Shown here: one piece after another, positions 41,966 through 50,629 of the stretch
How positions within the stretch are numbered: the stretch's first letter is position 1
How the letters are laid out: every line of letters begins with the position of its first letter
Source: JBBQZU01 sp038207425
Lineage (GTDB): Bacteria; Bacteroidota; Bacteroidia; Flavobacteriales_D; Cryomorphaceae
DNA length: 64,000 nt
Direction of reading: 5' to 3'
Assembly (NCBI GenBank): GCA_038207425.1
Contig: JBBQZU010000014.1
Location: 1 to 64,000 of the forward strand
Notes under the pieces: generated by a model
The model's database searches: none
Told to the model about the DNA's origin: nothing
Seen by the model: only the letters and a program-made list of their open reading frames with translations
Translations under genes and position numbers: made by a program

Positions 41966-43327
41966 ATGAAACGTTTTCTTTTCTTTGCCTTTCTTGGCCT
42001 GACTATCGTATCATGTCAAAATGATGACGATGATACTCAGGATGTCAATCCAAACGCCAGTGCCCTTGCCCGGTCTTACTCAGGCGAGTTTCTGAACGAC
42101 TATTTCACCCTGCAGTGCGATGTTACCAGAACAACACCGGGATTTTTCCCGACAGTTGCAGCGCGCTCCTACGGATATCTTGGTATCGCTGCTTATGAAT
42201 CAGTCGTACATGGTATTAATGGTGCACAATCGCTTGCCGGTCAGCTAAATGGCATACCAACAGGAAGTCTTCCAACACCTGAAGCCAACCAAAAGTACAA
42301 TTGGGCTCTTGCTTGTAATGCTGCCTCTGCAAAGATGATGAGGTATATGTTTGGATCGAACATTACACCTGCCAACCTTGCCGCAATTGATGCTATGGAA
42401 ATTGAAAACCGAGACGCGCTCTCGGCAGGAGTGGCTGCTGAGGTAGTAAACCGGTCAATAAATTTTGGATTGGCCGTAGCCGATGCAGTTTATGATATCA
42501 GCACTACCGATGGGGGTCATGAATCTTATCTGGACCCATTTCAATTGCCTTATGAACTGCCAGTGGCTGATTATTGCTGGATACCCACCAGTGCGACACA
42601 AAATCCGCTTAGTCCATATTGGGGTGATAACCGCGAATTGGTAAGCGGAACTCAGGTTAATCAACCTGTTGCGCATATGCCTTTCTCAGCCAGTCCGGGT
42701 TCTGACTTTTATGCCGCTGCCAATTTGGTTTACAATCAGGTTACGAACTTAAATACACAAGAAGAAGTGACCATAACCCAATACTGGGCTGATGATCCAT
42801 TTCAAACTTGTACTCCGGCAGGGCACTCATTTAATATTGTAAACCAGTTGCTCCGTGAAACTGACGCATCTCTTGAAAAAACTGCAGTAGGTTTAGCAAT
42901 GATGGGTCTTGCAGAGAACGATGCCTTCATTGCATGTTGGAAAGCAAAGTATGACTATATGCTAATCAGACCAGTGAGCTATATTAAGCTGTACATTGAT
43001 CCTGCATTTAGCACCGTAATCGGTACACCCCCGTTCCCTGCATACACATCAGGACATGCTACAGAATGTGGAGCAGGAGCCAAAATTGTAAGTCACCTTT
43101 TTGCTAACTCCGCCGGTGACTACACTTTTACAGATCTCAGCCAATTGCAATATGGATTCTCTGCAAGGTCGTATAACAACTTTTACACGATGGCCGAGGA
43201 ATGTGCAGCTTCACGTCTTTATGGAGGTATACATTATACCTTCGATAATGACCTAGGCCTTGAAATGGGTTATGGAGTTGGCGATGCCGTGCTTGAGAAT
43301 ATCAATTGGCCAAGTAACATTCAGTAA
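41966..43327 (+). CDS. Vanadium-dependent haloperoxidase/PAP2-like lipoprotein
   Basis: The ATG at 41966 gives 453 residues; an in-frame upstream TTG lies within the leader. The signal peptide ends TIVSC (lipobox), followed by an acidic patch. The C-terminal half has the phosphate/vanadate-pocket motifs: KYDYMLIRP, YTSGHATECGAG and SRLYGGIHYTFDND, with the Lys, two Arg and His ligands in place. Vanadium haloperoxidases oxidise halides with peroxide, and PAP2 phosphatases share the fold. Which activity applies cannot be decided here. As an exported lipoprotein it would act in the periplasm or on the surface. A small lipoprotein gene follows 6 bases later. Confidence 0.85.
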   Translation: MKRFLFFAFLGLTIVSCQNDDDDTQDVNPNASALARSYSGEFLNDYFTLQCDVTRTTPGFFPTVAARSYGYLGIAAYESVVHGINGAQSLAGQLNGIPTGSLPTPEANQKYNWALACNAASAKMMRYMFGSNITPANLAAIDAMEIENRDALSAGVAAEVVNRSINFGLAVADAVYDISTTDGGHESYLDPFQLPYELPVADYCWIPTSATQNPLSPYWGDNRELVSGTQVNQPVAHMPFSASPGSDFYAAANLVYNQVTNLNTQEEVTITQYWADDPFQTCTPAGHSFNIVNQLLRETDASLEKTAVGLAMMGLAENDAFIACWKAKYDYMLIRPVSYIKLYIDPAFSTVIGTPPFPAYTSGHATECGAGAKIVSHLFANSAGDYTFTDLSQLQYGFSARSYNNFYTMAEECAASRLYGGIHYTFDNDLGLEMGYGVGDAVLENINWPSNIQ

Positions 43328-43333
43328 ACGCCA

Positions 43334-43741
43334 ATGCGCTCCGCCGTCATTTTTATCATTGCCGCTCTGTTTTGTTTTTCATGCTCTGAAGCACCAAAAG
43401 ATCAATCTACTGAGGTGTGGCCAGTTGATTTCGAAGCCCTCGTCGATCTGCACTGCAAAGCGCGTGATTTGCGAAAGCAAAGATTTGATTTAGCTGATTC
43501 CATTAGGAGTTACACTGAACTGAAGCTTTCAGAGCCAAGAATGAATCAGACTATCCTGAACGAAGATAGCACGCTGCTGAAATGGGATGCCCTGAAGAAT
43601 TCGCTGGTGAACCAAAGCGAAGCTATAGCTGATTCCATCATGACTCATCTTGAAGAGGTCATCGTAAAACTCGATACTGAACAAAAGCGAATCTTAAATG
43701 ACAGTTTGAACCGAACTGTTATCAGAAGAGGCTGCGAATAA
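43334..43741 (+). CDS. Small lipoprotein, unknown function
   Basis: A 135-residue protein with a lipoprotein signal ending CFSC (Cys17) and a helical, acidic mature domain (DLHCKARDLRKQRFDLADSI, then HLEEVIVKLDTEQKRIL). I do not recognise a family. It lies 6 bases after the haloperoxidase-like gene and before a terminator, so the two are co-transcribed and may work together at the same membrane. Confidence 0.65.
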   Translation: MRSAVIFIIAALFCFSCSEAPKDQSTEVWPVDFEALVDLHCKARDLRKQRFDLADSIRSYTELKLSEPRMNQTILNEDSTLLKWDALKNSLVNQSEAIADSIMTHLEEVIVKLDTEQKRILNDSLNRTVIRRGCE

Positions 43742-43768
43742 CCAAAAGCTCCCGAATGAGTTATAGAT

Positions 43769-43800
43769 AACCGACACAGCAATTGTGTCGGTTTTTTTTT
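43769..43800 (+). terminator. Rho-independent terminator after the small lipoprotein
   Basis: AACCGACAC / GTGTCGGTT (43769-43793, nine pairs, seven-base loop) followed by a run of T to 43800. Confidence 0.92.
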
Positions 43801-43864
43801 GCTTATTTGAAAATGAATAGCTGTCTATATTTAGGTATACTTGCTGCCTTGATTCTTTTATGCT

Positions 43865-44260
43865 ATGCGAAATTTAATTTGGGTAATTGATGATGACCCA
43901 ATCTATAGAATGATCATCTCTCATAATATTAGAACCATTGCACCTGAAAGCGCAATTGTAGAGCATGATGCTCTCGTTGAATTGGTTCAAATGATGGAAG
44001 ATGGCAGGTTTGAGGAAATAGAACTACCCGATTATATTTTTCTGGATATTAATTTACCGGAAATTGATGCATGGGTATTTCTTGAGAAAATTACTGAAGA
44101 CCAGCACATAGCAAGAATGATCTCTGCCAAGATCATTGTAGTTAGTTCAAGTATTAATCCTAAAGATAAATCAAGAGCCATGCGCTGCCCTCAGGTAGTA
44201 TCCTTCGAATCAAAACCATTAAGTAAAGAGCGGATTCTACAAATTATCAGCAATAATTGA
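43865..44260 (+). CDS. Single-domain response regulator
   Basis: A 131-residue stand-alone receiver. Acidic DDD at 9-11, phospho-acceptor Asp61 in FLDINLPE, a Ser at the Thr/Ser switch (VVSSSINP) and the conserved Lys in FESKPLSKE are present. There is no output domain, so it would act by protein-protein contact, as CheY- or Spo0F-like proteins do. No kinase gene adjoins it; candidate partners in the window are the hybrid kinase (32.6 kb) or the eight-PAS kinase (55.2 kb). Confidence 0.88.
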   Translation: MRNLIWVIDDDPIYRMIISHNIRTIAPESAIVEHDALVELVQMMEDGRFEEIELPDYIFLDINLPEIDAWVFLEKITEDQHIARMISAKIIVVSSSINPKDKSRAMRCPQVVSFESKPLSKERILQIISNN

Positions 44261-44319
44261 CCCGATTACTGGAATCGACTTTGTGAATTCAACCAAGGTA
44301 TATTGATGTTTCAAGCAAT

Positions 44320-45123
44320 TCAATGCTTTTCTATTTTTTCGTAGCTCGCCTTTATTCCTTTGATAAGGGCCGAACTGAATCCGTGGTGTTCCATTTCGTT
44401 TAGGCCTGCTATGGTGCATCCTTTTGGTGTAGTTACTTTATCTATTTCTCCCTCAGGATGTGAGTTTCGGACTATTAAAAGCTCCGAAGCACCTCTCACA
44501 GTTTGGTGCACAATTGCGCCGGCTGTTTTTGAATCGAAGCCAATTTCGATCCCACCCTGTACCATGGCTCTGATGAAACGCATTACATAGGCAATACCGC
44601 AGGCTCCCATTACAGTGGCAGCTTCCATCAATTCTTCATGTATAAACAATACCGTACCCAAAACTGAGAATATGCTGTTTACCAAATCAATTTCAGCCGG
44701 CCCGGCATGGGTATGGCAAATGCACGTGAGCGACTCCTTTACATCGGCCGCAGTATTTGGCATGGCGCGAAAAATAGGGGTTCCTGTCGGTAAAAACTTC
44801 CCAATATGTGCAATTGAAATTCCAGTAATTACCGATATAACAATATGTTTTTTGGCATCAATATGTGGAGCGATTTCTGAAAGTACAAGGTCTACATTAT
44901 AGGGTTTTACAGCCAAAATGATAACGCTGCTTTCTTGCACTGCCAGCACATTGTCGCTGTGCACATTAATTTTACGCTTCTTCAAATCGGCCAGCGGTGC
45001 AAGATTTCGTCGGGTTACATTAATATTTTTTGGGTCTACACCACCATCCGCCATACCGGTAGCCAGTGCACGCCCTAAATTGCCGCACCCAATTATTGCT
45101 GTTTTAAGTTCTGCTATTTTCAT
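44320..45123 (-). CDS. proC: Pyrroline-5-carboxylate reductase
   Basis: A 267-residue enzyme for the last step of proline synthesis, reducing pyrroline-5-carboxylate with NAD(P)H. The Rossmann start AIIGCGNLGRALATGM, the VILAVKP strand, FRAMPNTAADVKES and the dimer domain with GACGIAYVMRFI and TTPKGCTIAGLNEMEHHGF are all typical. Length is standard. It stands alone between convergent and divergent neighbours. Confidence 0.95.
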   Translation of the reverse strand: MKIAELKTAIIGCGNLGRALATGMADGGVDPKNINVTRRNLAPLADLKKRKINVHSDNVLAVQESSVIILAVKPYNVDLVLSEIAPHIDAKKHIVISVITGISIAHIGKFLPTGTPIFRAMPNTAADVKESLTCICHTHAGPAEIDLVNSIFSVLGTVLFIHEELMEAATVMGACGIAYVMRFIRAMVQGGIEIGFDSKTAGAIVHQTVRGASELLIVRNSHPEGEIDKVTTPKGCTIAGLNEMEHHGFSSALIKGIKASYEKIEKH

Positions 45124-45266
45124 TGCTTCAATATTTTGCTGCTAAGGTAGTTCTTGAATAGGAAAATAACTTCCAAATATGACTGTTGAAATACTCAAAT
45201 CTTTGTTGATGCTTTCGCAGAAAAGCAATGCTGTATATCCAAGGACCTTGCTAAATTTCGGGTTCT

Positions 45267-48188
45267 ATGGAAAGCAACTTTTTTAACCCTGAATGGCAAG
45301 CCTTGAGCAGCGCACTCAAAGGCACACTACACACTGATACAGCTACCAGAACCTTATACGCGACTGATGCATCGGTGTATAGGGTTTTGCCCGACGCGGT
45401 AGCCATGCCAAAAGATGCAGATGATATACGCCTTATAATACAATTTGCCCAAAGGCACAATTTGCCTCTTATACCCCGCACCGCAGGAACATCTCTTGCG
45501 GGGCAGGTGGTTGGCAAGGGCTTAGTGATCGATATGTCTATGCATTTTACTGAAATTCTGGAATGCAATACTGATCATGGCTGGGTAAGGCTTCAGCCCG
45601 GTGTAATTCGCGATGAACTGAACCGATTTCTTGAACCGCTTGGTTTGTTTTTCGGGCCCAATACTTCTTCTGCAAGCCGCTGTATGATAGGAGGGATGGT
45701 TGGCAACAATTCATCAGGTACAACATCTATAAAATACGGTGTGACAAGAGATAAAATACTCGAAGCAGAAGTTATTCTCAGTGATGGAAGTACAGCCGTA
45801 TTCGGAATAAAAAGTGCCGACGAAATTGCAGAAATTACCTCGCGTGACACCCTGGAAGGTTCGATATACCGACAAATAGTTGCCTTGCTCAGTGATACAA
45901 CGCTTCAGAAAGAAATCAGAGACCAGTACCCCGACGCTTCAATACATCGCAGAAATACCGGCTATGCGCTCGACATTATTTTGCAGCAATCACCTTTCAC
46001 CAAAAGCGGAGAATCGCTGAATCTGGCTAAGCTTCTGGCCGGTTCTGAAGGCACTTTATGTGTGGTGACTGCGCTCAAAATGGCTTTGGATAAGCTTCCG
46101 CCTAAGTATGAGGCTGTAATCTGTGCGCATTTCGAAAGTTTGCATGAATCGCTGCTGGCTACCGTAATTGCTATGGAGCACTCACCCTATGCCTGCGAGC
46201 TGATGGACAAAGCCATACTCGATTGTACCAAAGGCAATATAGAACAAGCTGAAAACCGGTTTTTTGTAGAAGGTGATCCTGCTGCAATAATTTCTATAGA
46301 ACTGCGCGGAGAAACGCGTGAAGCACTTGATGCGGCTATTTCAAAATTGCTACTTGCTTTCCGCGAAAGCGGCTACGGCTATGCTTTTCCCGTGATGTAC
46401 CCTCCGGAAACTGCCAAAGTGTGGAACCTGCGCGCTGCAGGTCTTGGAGTACTGAGCAATGTGAAAGGCGCCGCCAAGCCTGTGCCATTTGTTGAAGACA
46501 CTGCAGTAAATGTGAAAGACCTTCCAGAATACATTGAGCAGTTTGAAGCGCTGATGGCAAAGCACAAGCAAAAAGCAGTTTACTTCGCTCACGCCGGTGC
46601 CGGTGAGCTCCATATCAGACCAGTGCTCAACCTCAAAAGCAAGCAAGGTCGAGCTGATTTCAGGTCGATAGCAGAAGACTCTGCAAGGCTAGTGAAACAA
46701 TACCGCGGAGCACTGAGCGGCGAGCATGGCGACGGGCGCGTACGCGCCGAATTTATTCCTATCGCACTTGGGCCTATAGTATATCAGGCGTTGGTTGAAG
46801 TAAAGAACACATGGGATCCAAGTGGAATATTCAATCCAGGCAAGATCGTAAATGCATCACCAATGGATACAGATTTGCGCTACACTGAGGGCCAGACTGC
46901 ATTCAAATTTCCTACGTTCATAGATTTTTCAGAACAGGTAAACCTTCAAGAAGCTGCTGAAGCTTGCAATGGCAGCGGCGATTGCCGAAAGTTGCATACC
47001 ACCGGTGCCACGATGTGCCCGAGTTATCAGGCCACACGTCGCGAGCATGATTCTACCAGAGCAAGGGCTAATACCTTGCGCGAAGTGCTTACCAATCCAT
47101 CAAATCCGGTTTATCCATTGGATAGCGAGCCGCTTAAAGAAGTAATGGACCTCTGCCTGAGTTGCAAAGCCTGTAAGCGGGAGTGCCCCAGTAGCGTTGA
47201 TATGGCGCTCATGAAAGCAGAGGTAAGCTGGCAATATGGCCGAAGACATGGTTTTACCACTCGTGCCAAATTCTTTGGTGCATTTCATCGATCTGCTAGA
47301 TTGGCAAGTGCATTTGCTCCTTTGGTAAACAGTATCCTTTCGGTTCCTGCTATCAGCACTTTCGTGAAAACGAAATATCAAATAGCTCCGAAGCGCTCTC
47401 TTCCACCTTTTGCCGTAAGGCGCGCCACGGAACTGGCAAAAAAATATGTGACAATGAATCCGGAATTCGTGCTGTATATTGACGAGTTTACACAGTATCA
47501 AGATAGCCGAATTGCTGAAGCTGTGGCAAAACTTATGCATGCGCTCGGTTATAGATTTGCAACAGTCTATGCCCCATCTGCCAGGGCGTATATTTCAAAA
47601 GGAATGTTGCATGATGCCCGAATTACGGCACATCATACGCTTAAAAAGCTGGAGGCATTCATGGATAATGCCATTCCGGTGGTGGGTATTGAGCCTTCTG
47701 CTGTATTGGGATTTAGAGATGAATTTCCAAAAATAGTGGGCATGGAGTACAAGCCGCTAGCGGAGAAACTTGCAAAAGTGTCGTGCACCTTTGAAGAATA
47801 TTTCGCCGGCGAAGTAGCGAAGGGAAGGATAGGCAGTGATCGGTTTGACGCAGAGAGTCGTGAAGTTCATCTCCATTTGCATTGTCATCAAAAGGCTTTA
47901 TCGCATGTAAAGTATACCAAAGCCATACTTTCGCTGCCACAAAATACCAAGTTAAAGGTAATACCATCGGGATGCTGCGGTATGGCCGGTAGTTTCGGGT
48001 ATGAGGCTGAACATTATGAACTGAGTATGAAGATAGGAGAGATGGTGCTCTTTCCGCACATCAGGAAAACAATTGCGGAGGCTGTTATTATTGCTGCCGG
48101 AACGAGCTGTCGGCATCAGATAAGTGATGGTACATCGCGCAAGGCGGTGCACCCGGCCGAGCTGCTGCTCGATTGTCTGAAAAAATAA
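45267..48188 (+). CDS. FAD-binding and Fe-S-binding dehydrogenase (D-lactate/D-2-hydroxyglutarate type)
   Basis: A 973-residue fusion. The N-terminal FAD-binding domain (about 30-270) has PRTAGTSLAGQVVG and GGMVGNNSSGTTSIKYG, and the FAD-oxidase C-terminal domain follows (KPVPFVEDTAV, HAGAGELHIRP, LSGEHGDGR). Then comes a GlpC/HdrD-like iron-sulfur part with CNGSGDCRKLH, CPSYQATRREHDSTRARAN and CLSCKACKRECP, and a C-terminal CCG-type domain (VIPSGCCGMAGSFGY). This architecture matches the YdiJ-like group, which oxidises D-2-hydroxy acids and passes electrons to the respiratory chain. The precise substrate cannot be told. It is monocistronic. Confidence 0.92.
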   Translation: MESNFFNPEWQALSSALKGTLHTDTATRTLYATDASVYRVLPDAVAMPKDADDIRLIIQFAQRHNLPLIPRTAGTSLAGQVVGKGLVIDMSMHFTEILECNTDHGWVRLQPGVIRDELNRFLEPLGLFFGPNTSSASRCMIGGMVGNNSSGTTSIKYGVTRDKILEAEVILSDGSTAVFGIKSADEIAEITSRDTLEGSIYRQIVALLSDTTLQKEIRDQYPDASIHRRNTGYALDIILQQSPFTKSGESLNLAKLLAGSEGTLCVVTALKMALDKLPPKYEAVICAHFESLHESLLATVIAMEHSPYACELMDKAILDCTKGNIEQAENRFFVEGDPAAIISIELRGETREALDAAISKLLLAFRESGYGYAFPVMYPPETAKVWNLRAAGLGVLSNVKGAAKPVPFVEDTAVNVKDLPEYIEQFEALMAKHKQKAVYFAHAGAGELHIRPVLNLKSKQGRADFRSIAEDSARLVKQYRGALSGEHGDGRVRAEFIPIALGPIVYQALVEVKNTWDPSGIFNPGKIVNASPMDTDLRYTEGQTAFKFPTFIDFSEQVNLQEAAEACNGSGDCRKLHTTGATMCPSYQATRREHDSTRARANTLREVLTNPSNPVYPLDSEPLKEVMDLCLSCKACKRECPSSVDMALMKAEVSWQYGRRHGFTTRAKFFGAFHRSARLASAFAPLVNSILSVPAISTFVKTKYQIAPKRSLPPFAVRRATELAKKYVTMNPEFVLYIDEFTQYQDSRIAEAVAKLMHALGYRFATVYAPSARAYISKGMLHDARITAHHTLKKLEAFMDNAIPVVGIEPSAVLGFRDEFPKIVGMEYKPLAEKLAKVSCTFEEYFAGEVAKGRIGSDRFDAESREVHLHLHCHQKALSHVKYTKAILSLPQNTKLKVIPSGCCGMAGSFGYEAEHYELSMKIGEMVLFPHIRKTIAEAVIIAAGTSCRHQISDGTSRKAVHPAELLLDCLKK

Positions 48189-48196
48189 TCGTATAG

Positions 48197-50206
48197 CTAG
48201 CGGATCAACTGTATGAATCCGCTTTTGGTTTGAAGTTCCAAACTTTCATTGCGGGCTTCGCCCCACCGGAAAGAAATTTTGTAGAAGTATATTCCCGGTT
48301 TCCCATAGTATCCCGAAGAGCCGCCGTTCCAAGCTTCAGTGGCAATTTTAGATGTGAATATTTCGCTGCCCCATCGGTCGAATACCCGCATGGTGTAATC
48401 AGAAATAGGGCAGGAAGGTACCCCTCTGAAAAGATCGTTGAGTCCGTCGGCATCGGGAGTGAATGCATTTGGCACAAAAAATTCGCAGGGGCAATCGCTT
48501 GCTATAGTAAGAAATGACACATTGACGGTAAAGTCGAAACGCTCTTTGCAACCGCGGCTGTCTATAACTGTGAGTGAATAATCACCGGTGCTCAGTTCAT
48601 CATAATTGCCATTGTCTTGAGGTTGCTCGCCATTGAGTCTGAATTCGAATGGAGTTGATCCATTGGTTAATTGCGAATTTACCTTGCCATTATCAAACAG
48701 GGGGCAACTTACTGCTTGCACCCCGGTAACCTGAAGGTTGAGGTCTGAATCATCAGGTATAACAATGTCAATGGTTCCTGTGCAATTGGTAGCATTGCGT
48801 GCAGTTACGCTATAATTACCAGGATTTAAGTTACTGAATAGTGAGTCGGGTCTCCATCCTGCAATGCCGGTAATGCTGTACTCAAAAGTCCCATTATAAT
48901 CAACATCCACACTTACAGCGCCGGTATTGTCGCCACAAAAAGCACTCTCTATTTCGAGTACTGTAAGTGTCGCCAATGTTCTGGTGATCAGCACACTATC
49001 AATTCTTTCGCATACATTGGCATCACGCACAAGGAGATAATACATATTGGCGGAAAGGCCATCGAAATCTGGATCATTTTGAAATCCGGCGCCATTTGTA
49101 ATCGAATATAAAATGGGCTCTACGCCGCCAGTTACTACAAACTCAATCTGGCCGTCATTGCCTCCGCATGATTCATTTACAGAAGTATGATCTACCTTGA
49201 AACCTGCGCAAAGTGCATCTTCGCACTTGGTTAGTGCACTCGCAGAAAGTGCCTGCATGGCCGGCGAATTGTAGAATGCTTCCATGCGGCTTACCTGTCC
49301 GGCAGAGAACATGAACAGGCATGCATCATCGCAATAATCCATATAACTGGGCCAAAGGACCGGGTCAGTGCAGTTCACAAAACTAGGGCTGCCGATCGGG
49401 CATCCAAAAGTAGCGTTGTCCGTTCTGGGGGTATCATCTACACCGTCGTTGGCAGCATCACCACAACCCGCGCCACTTACATCAAATGGGTGTCTGAGAT
49501 TAAAGTAATGGCCCACTTCATGGGTAATGGTGCGTCCAAGGTTGTACTGGCCCATGATGGTATTGCCACCGCATGACACAGAACTGAAGGCTTCAGTGGT
49601 GCATGTTACTCCATCACCGTTACCGCTGCCTCCAAGCGGTGAAAAACCCAACAATCCACCTCCGAGATTTCGCACCCAAAAATTGAGATAACCGCTCCAA
49701 GCAGGATTGTCATTGCCTGTGGTTTGATTGATGGTAATGGCATATTCACCTTCAGCAAGTCCAAATCCTGCAGGGTGATCAAGTGTGGCCAGGCAGAATT
49801 GTATACATGATTCGCCGTGATTGATCGCGGGCCATACGGTAGGTTTAAGGTCAGTCCAATTTGTGAAATCACCATTCGTAGCGCCAAAATCTTCATTGAG
49901 AACCCGAACCTGATCGAGTGCCATTTGTTCAGCGCAGGCTGCCGGAATCGTTGTGTTTTGAAAATGAACCGCCACCGGTATATAAAAGACTACGTCGCAA
50001 TCTGCTTTGGCCATTTGGCTATGACTCAAAACGTATTGTTTGAATTGATTCTGCCGCGCATTCCACTGTGCAGCGTATTCAGGGTTTTGCATCTCTTGCG
50101 CATGATGCTCATCGGTGCCGCACCTTTTGGTAAGTCCAAAATGTTGTTGTCCGAGTGAAATACCTGCCAGGCATAGTAACAGGCATGAAAGTAATGTTCC
50201 CTTCAT
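48197..50206 (-). CDS. M43-family zinc metalloprotease with gliding-motility-associated C-terminal domain
   Basis: The ATG at 50204-50206 gives 669 residues with a signal peptide (MKGTLLSCLLLCLAGISLG). The catalytic HEVGHYFNLRH (about 227-237) is the extended HExxHxxGxxH-like zinc motif of metzincins, and a downstream YMDYCDDACLFMF is the Met-turn region of M43 (pappalysin/cytophagalysin) enzymes. After that come two to three adhesion-like repeats (GGVEPILYSITNGAGF). The C-terminal ~90 residues are a T9SS type B domain (FVPNAFTPDADGLNDLF, RVFDRWGSEIF, PGIYFYKI). It should be secreted and surface-attached or released to degrade proteins. Confidence 0.93.
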   Translation of the reverse strand: MKGTLLSCLLLCLAGISLGQQHFGLTKRCGTDEHHAQEMQNPEYAAQWNARQNQFKQYVLSHSQMAKADCDVVFYIPVAVHFQNTTIPAACAEQMALDQVRVLNEDFGATNGDFTNWTDLKPTVWPAINHGESCIQFCLATLDHPAGFGLAEGEYAITINQTTGNDNPAWSGYLNFWVRNLGGGLLGFSPLGGSGNGDGVTCTTEAFSSVSCGGNTIMGQYNLGRTITHEVGHYFNLRHPFDVSGAGCGDAANDGVDDTPRTDNATFGCPIGSPSFVNCTDPVLWPSYMDYCDDACLFMFSAGQVSRMEAFYNSPAMQALSASALTKCEDALCAGFKVDHTSVNESCGGNDGQIEFVVTGGVEPILYSITNGAGFQNDPDFDGLSANMYYLLVRDANVCERIDSVLITRTLATLTVLEIESAFCGDNTGAVSVDVDYNGTFEYSITGIAGWRPDSLFSNLNPGNYSVTARNATNCTGTIDIVIPDDSDLNLQVTGVQAVSCPLFDNGKVNSQLTNGSTPFEFRLNGEQPQDNGNYDELSTGDYSLTVIDSRGCKERFDFTVNVSFLTIASDCPCEFFVPNAFTPDADGLNDLFRGVPSCPISDYTMRVFDRWGSEIFTSKIATEAWNGGSSGYYGKPGIYFYKISFRWGEARNESLELQTKSGFIQLIR

Positions 50207-50629
50207 TTTAAGAATCAATGGTTTCCAAAATTAATCAAATACGCGAATCAAAAACTACTATGACCGCACTAAAACAATGAATCCTTGCAAGCTTCATAGT
50301 TTGGTTAATTTGCAATGCTGACGCAAAATTATATTAAAAGATGCCCTTCCCTCGTCATTTTTCGCAGTGAATTTGCTTTTTTATCCATACAACGTTTCAG
50401 GTTGTATTCCAACTTGATTTTTATTGTTTTAGTCAAAATTCACAAGGTTTTGTATTTTTATAAAGTAATATAAATAAGAATGATATGTAAATATATTTGA
50501 AGTGTCTATTTTTTTTAAATAGCGTATGGATTGGAAAGATGTATGAAGTACTTTTGAACTTCTCCATTTGCGTACATTTTCATATCTGCTATATTAGGCA
50601 CAGGTTATTTTTAATTGTAATGCTTTTCA
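50207..50629. other. AT-rich intergenic region between divergent genes
   Basis: These roughly 420 bases hold no convincing gene. They should contain the promoters of the metalloprotease (minus) and the antiporter (plus). A TATATTTG at about 50493-50500 is a candidate -7 box on the plus strand, with a long leader and no clear TTG partner. Confidence 0.45.
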
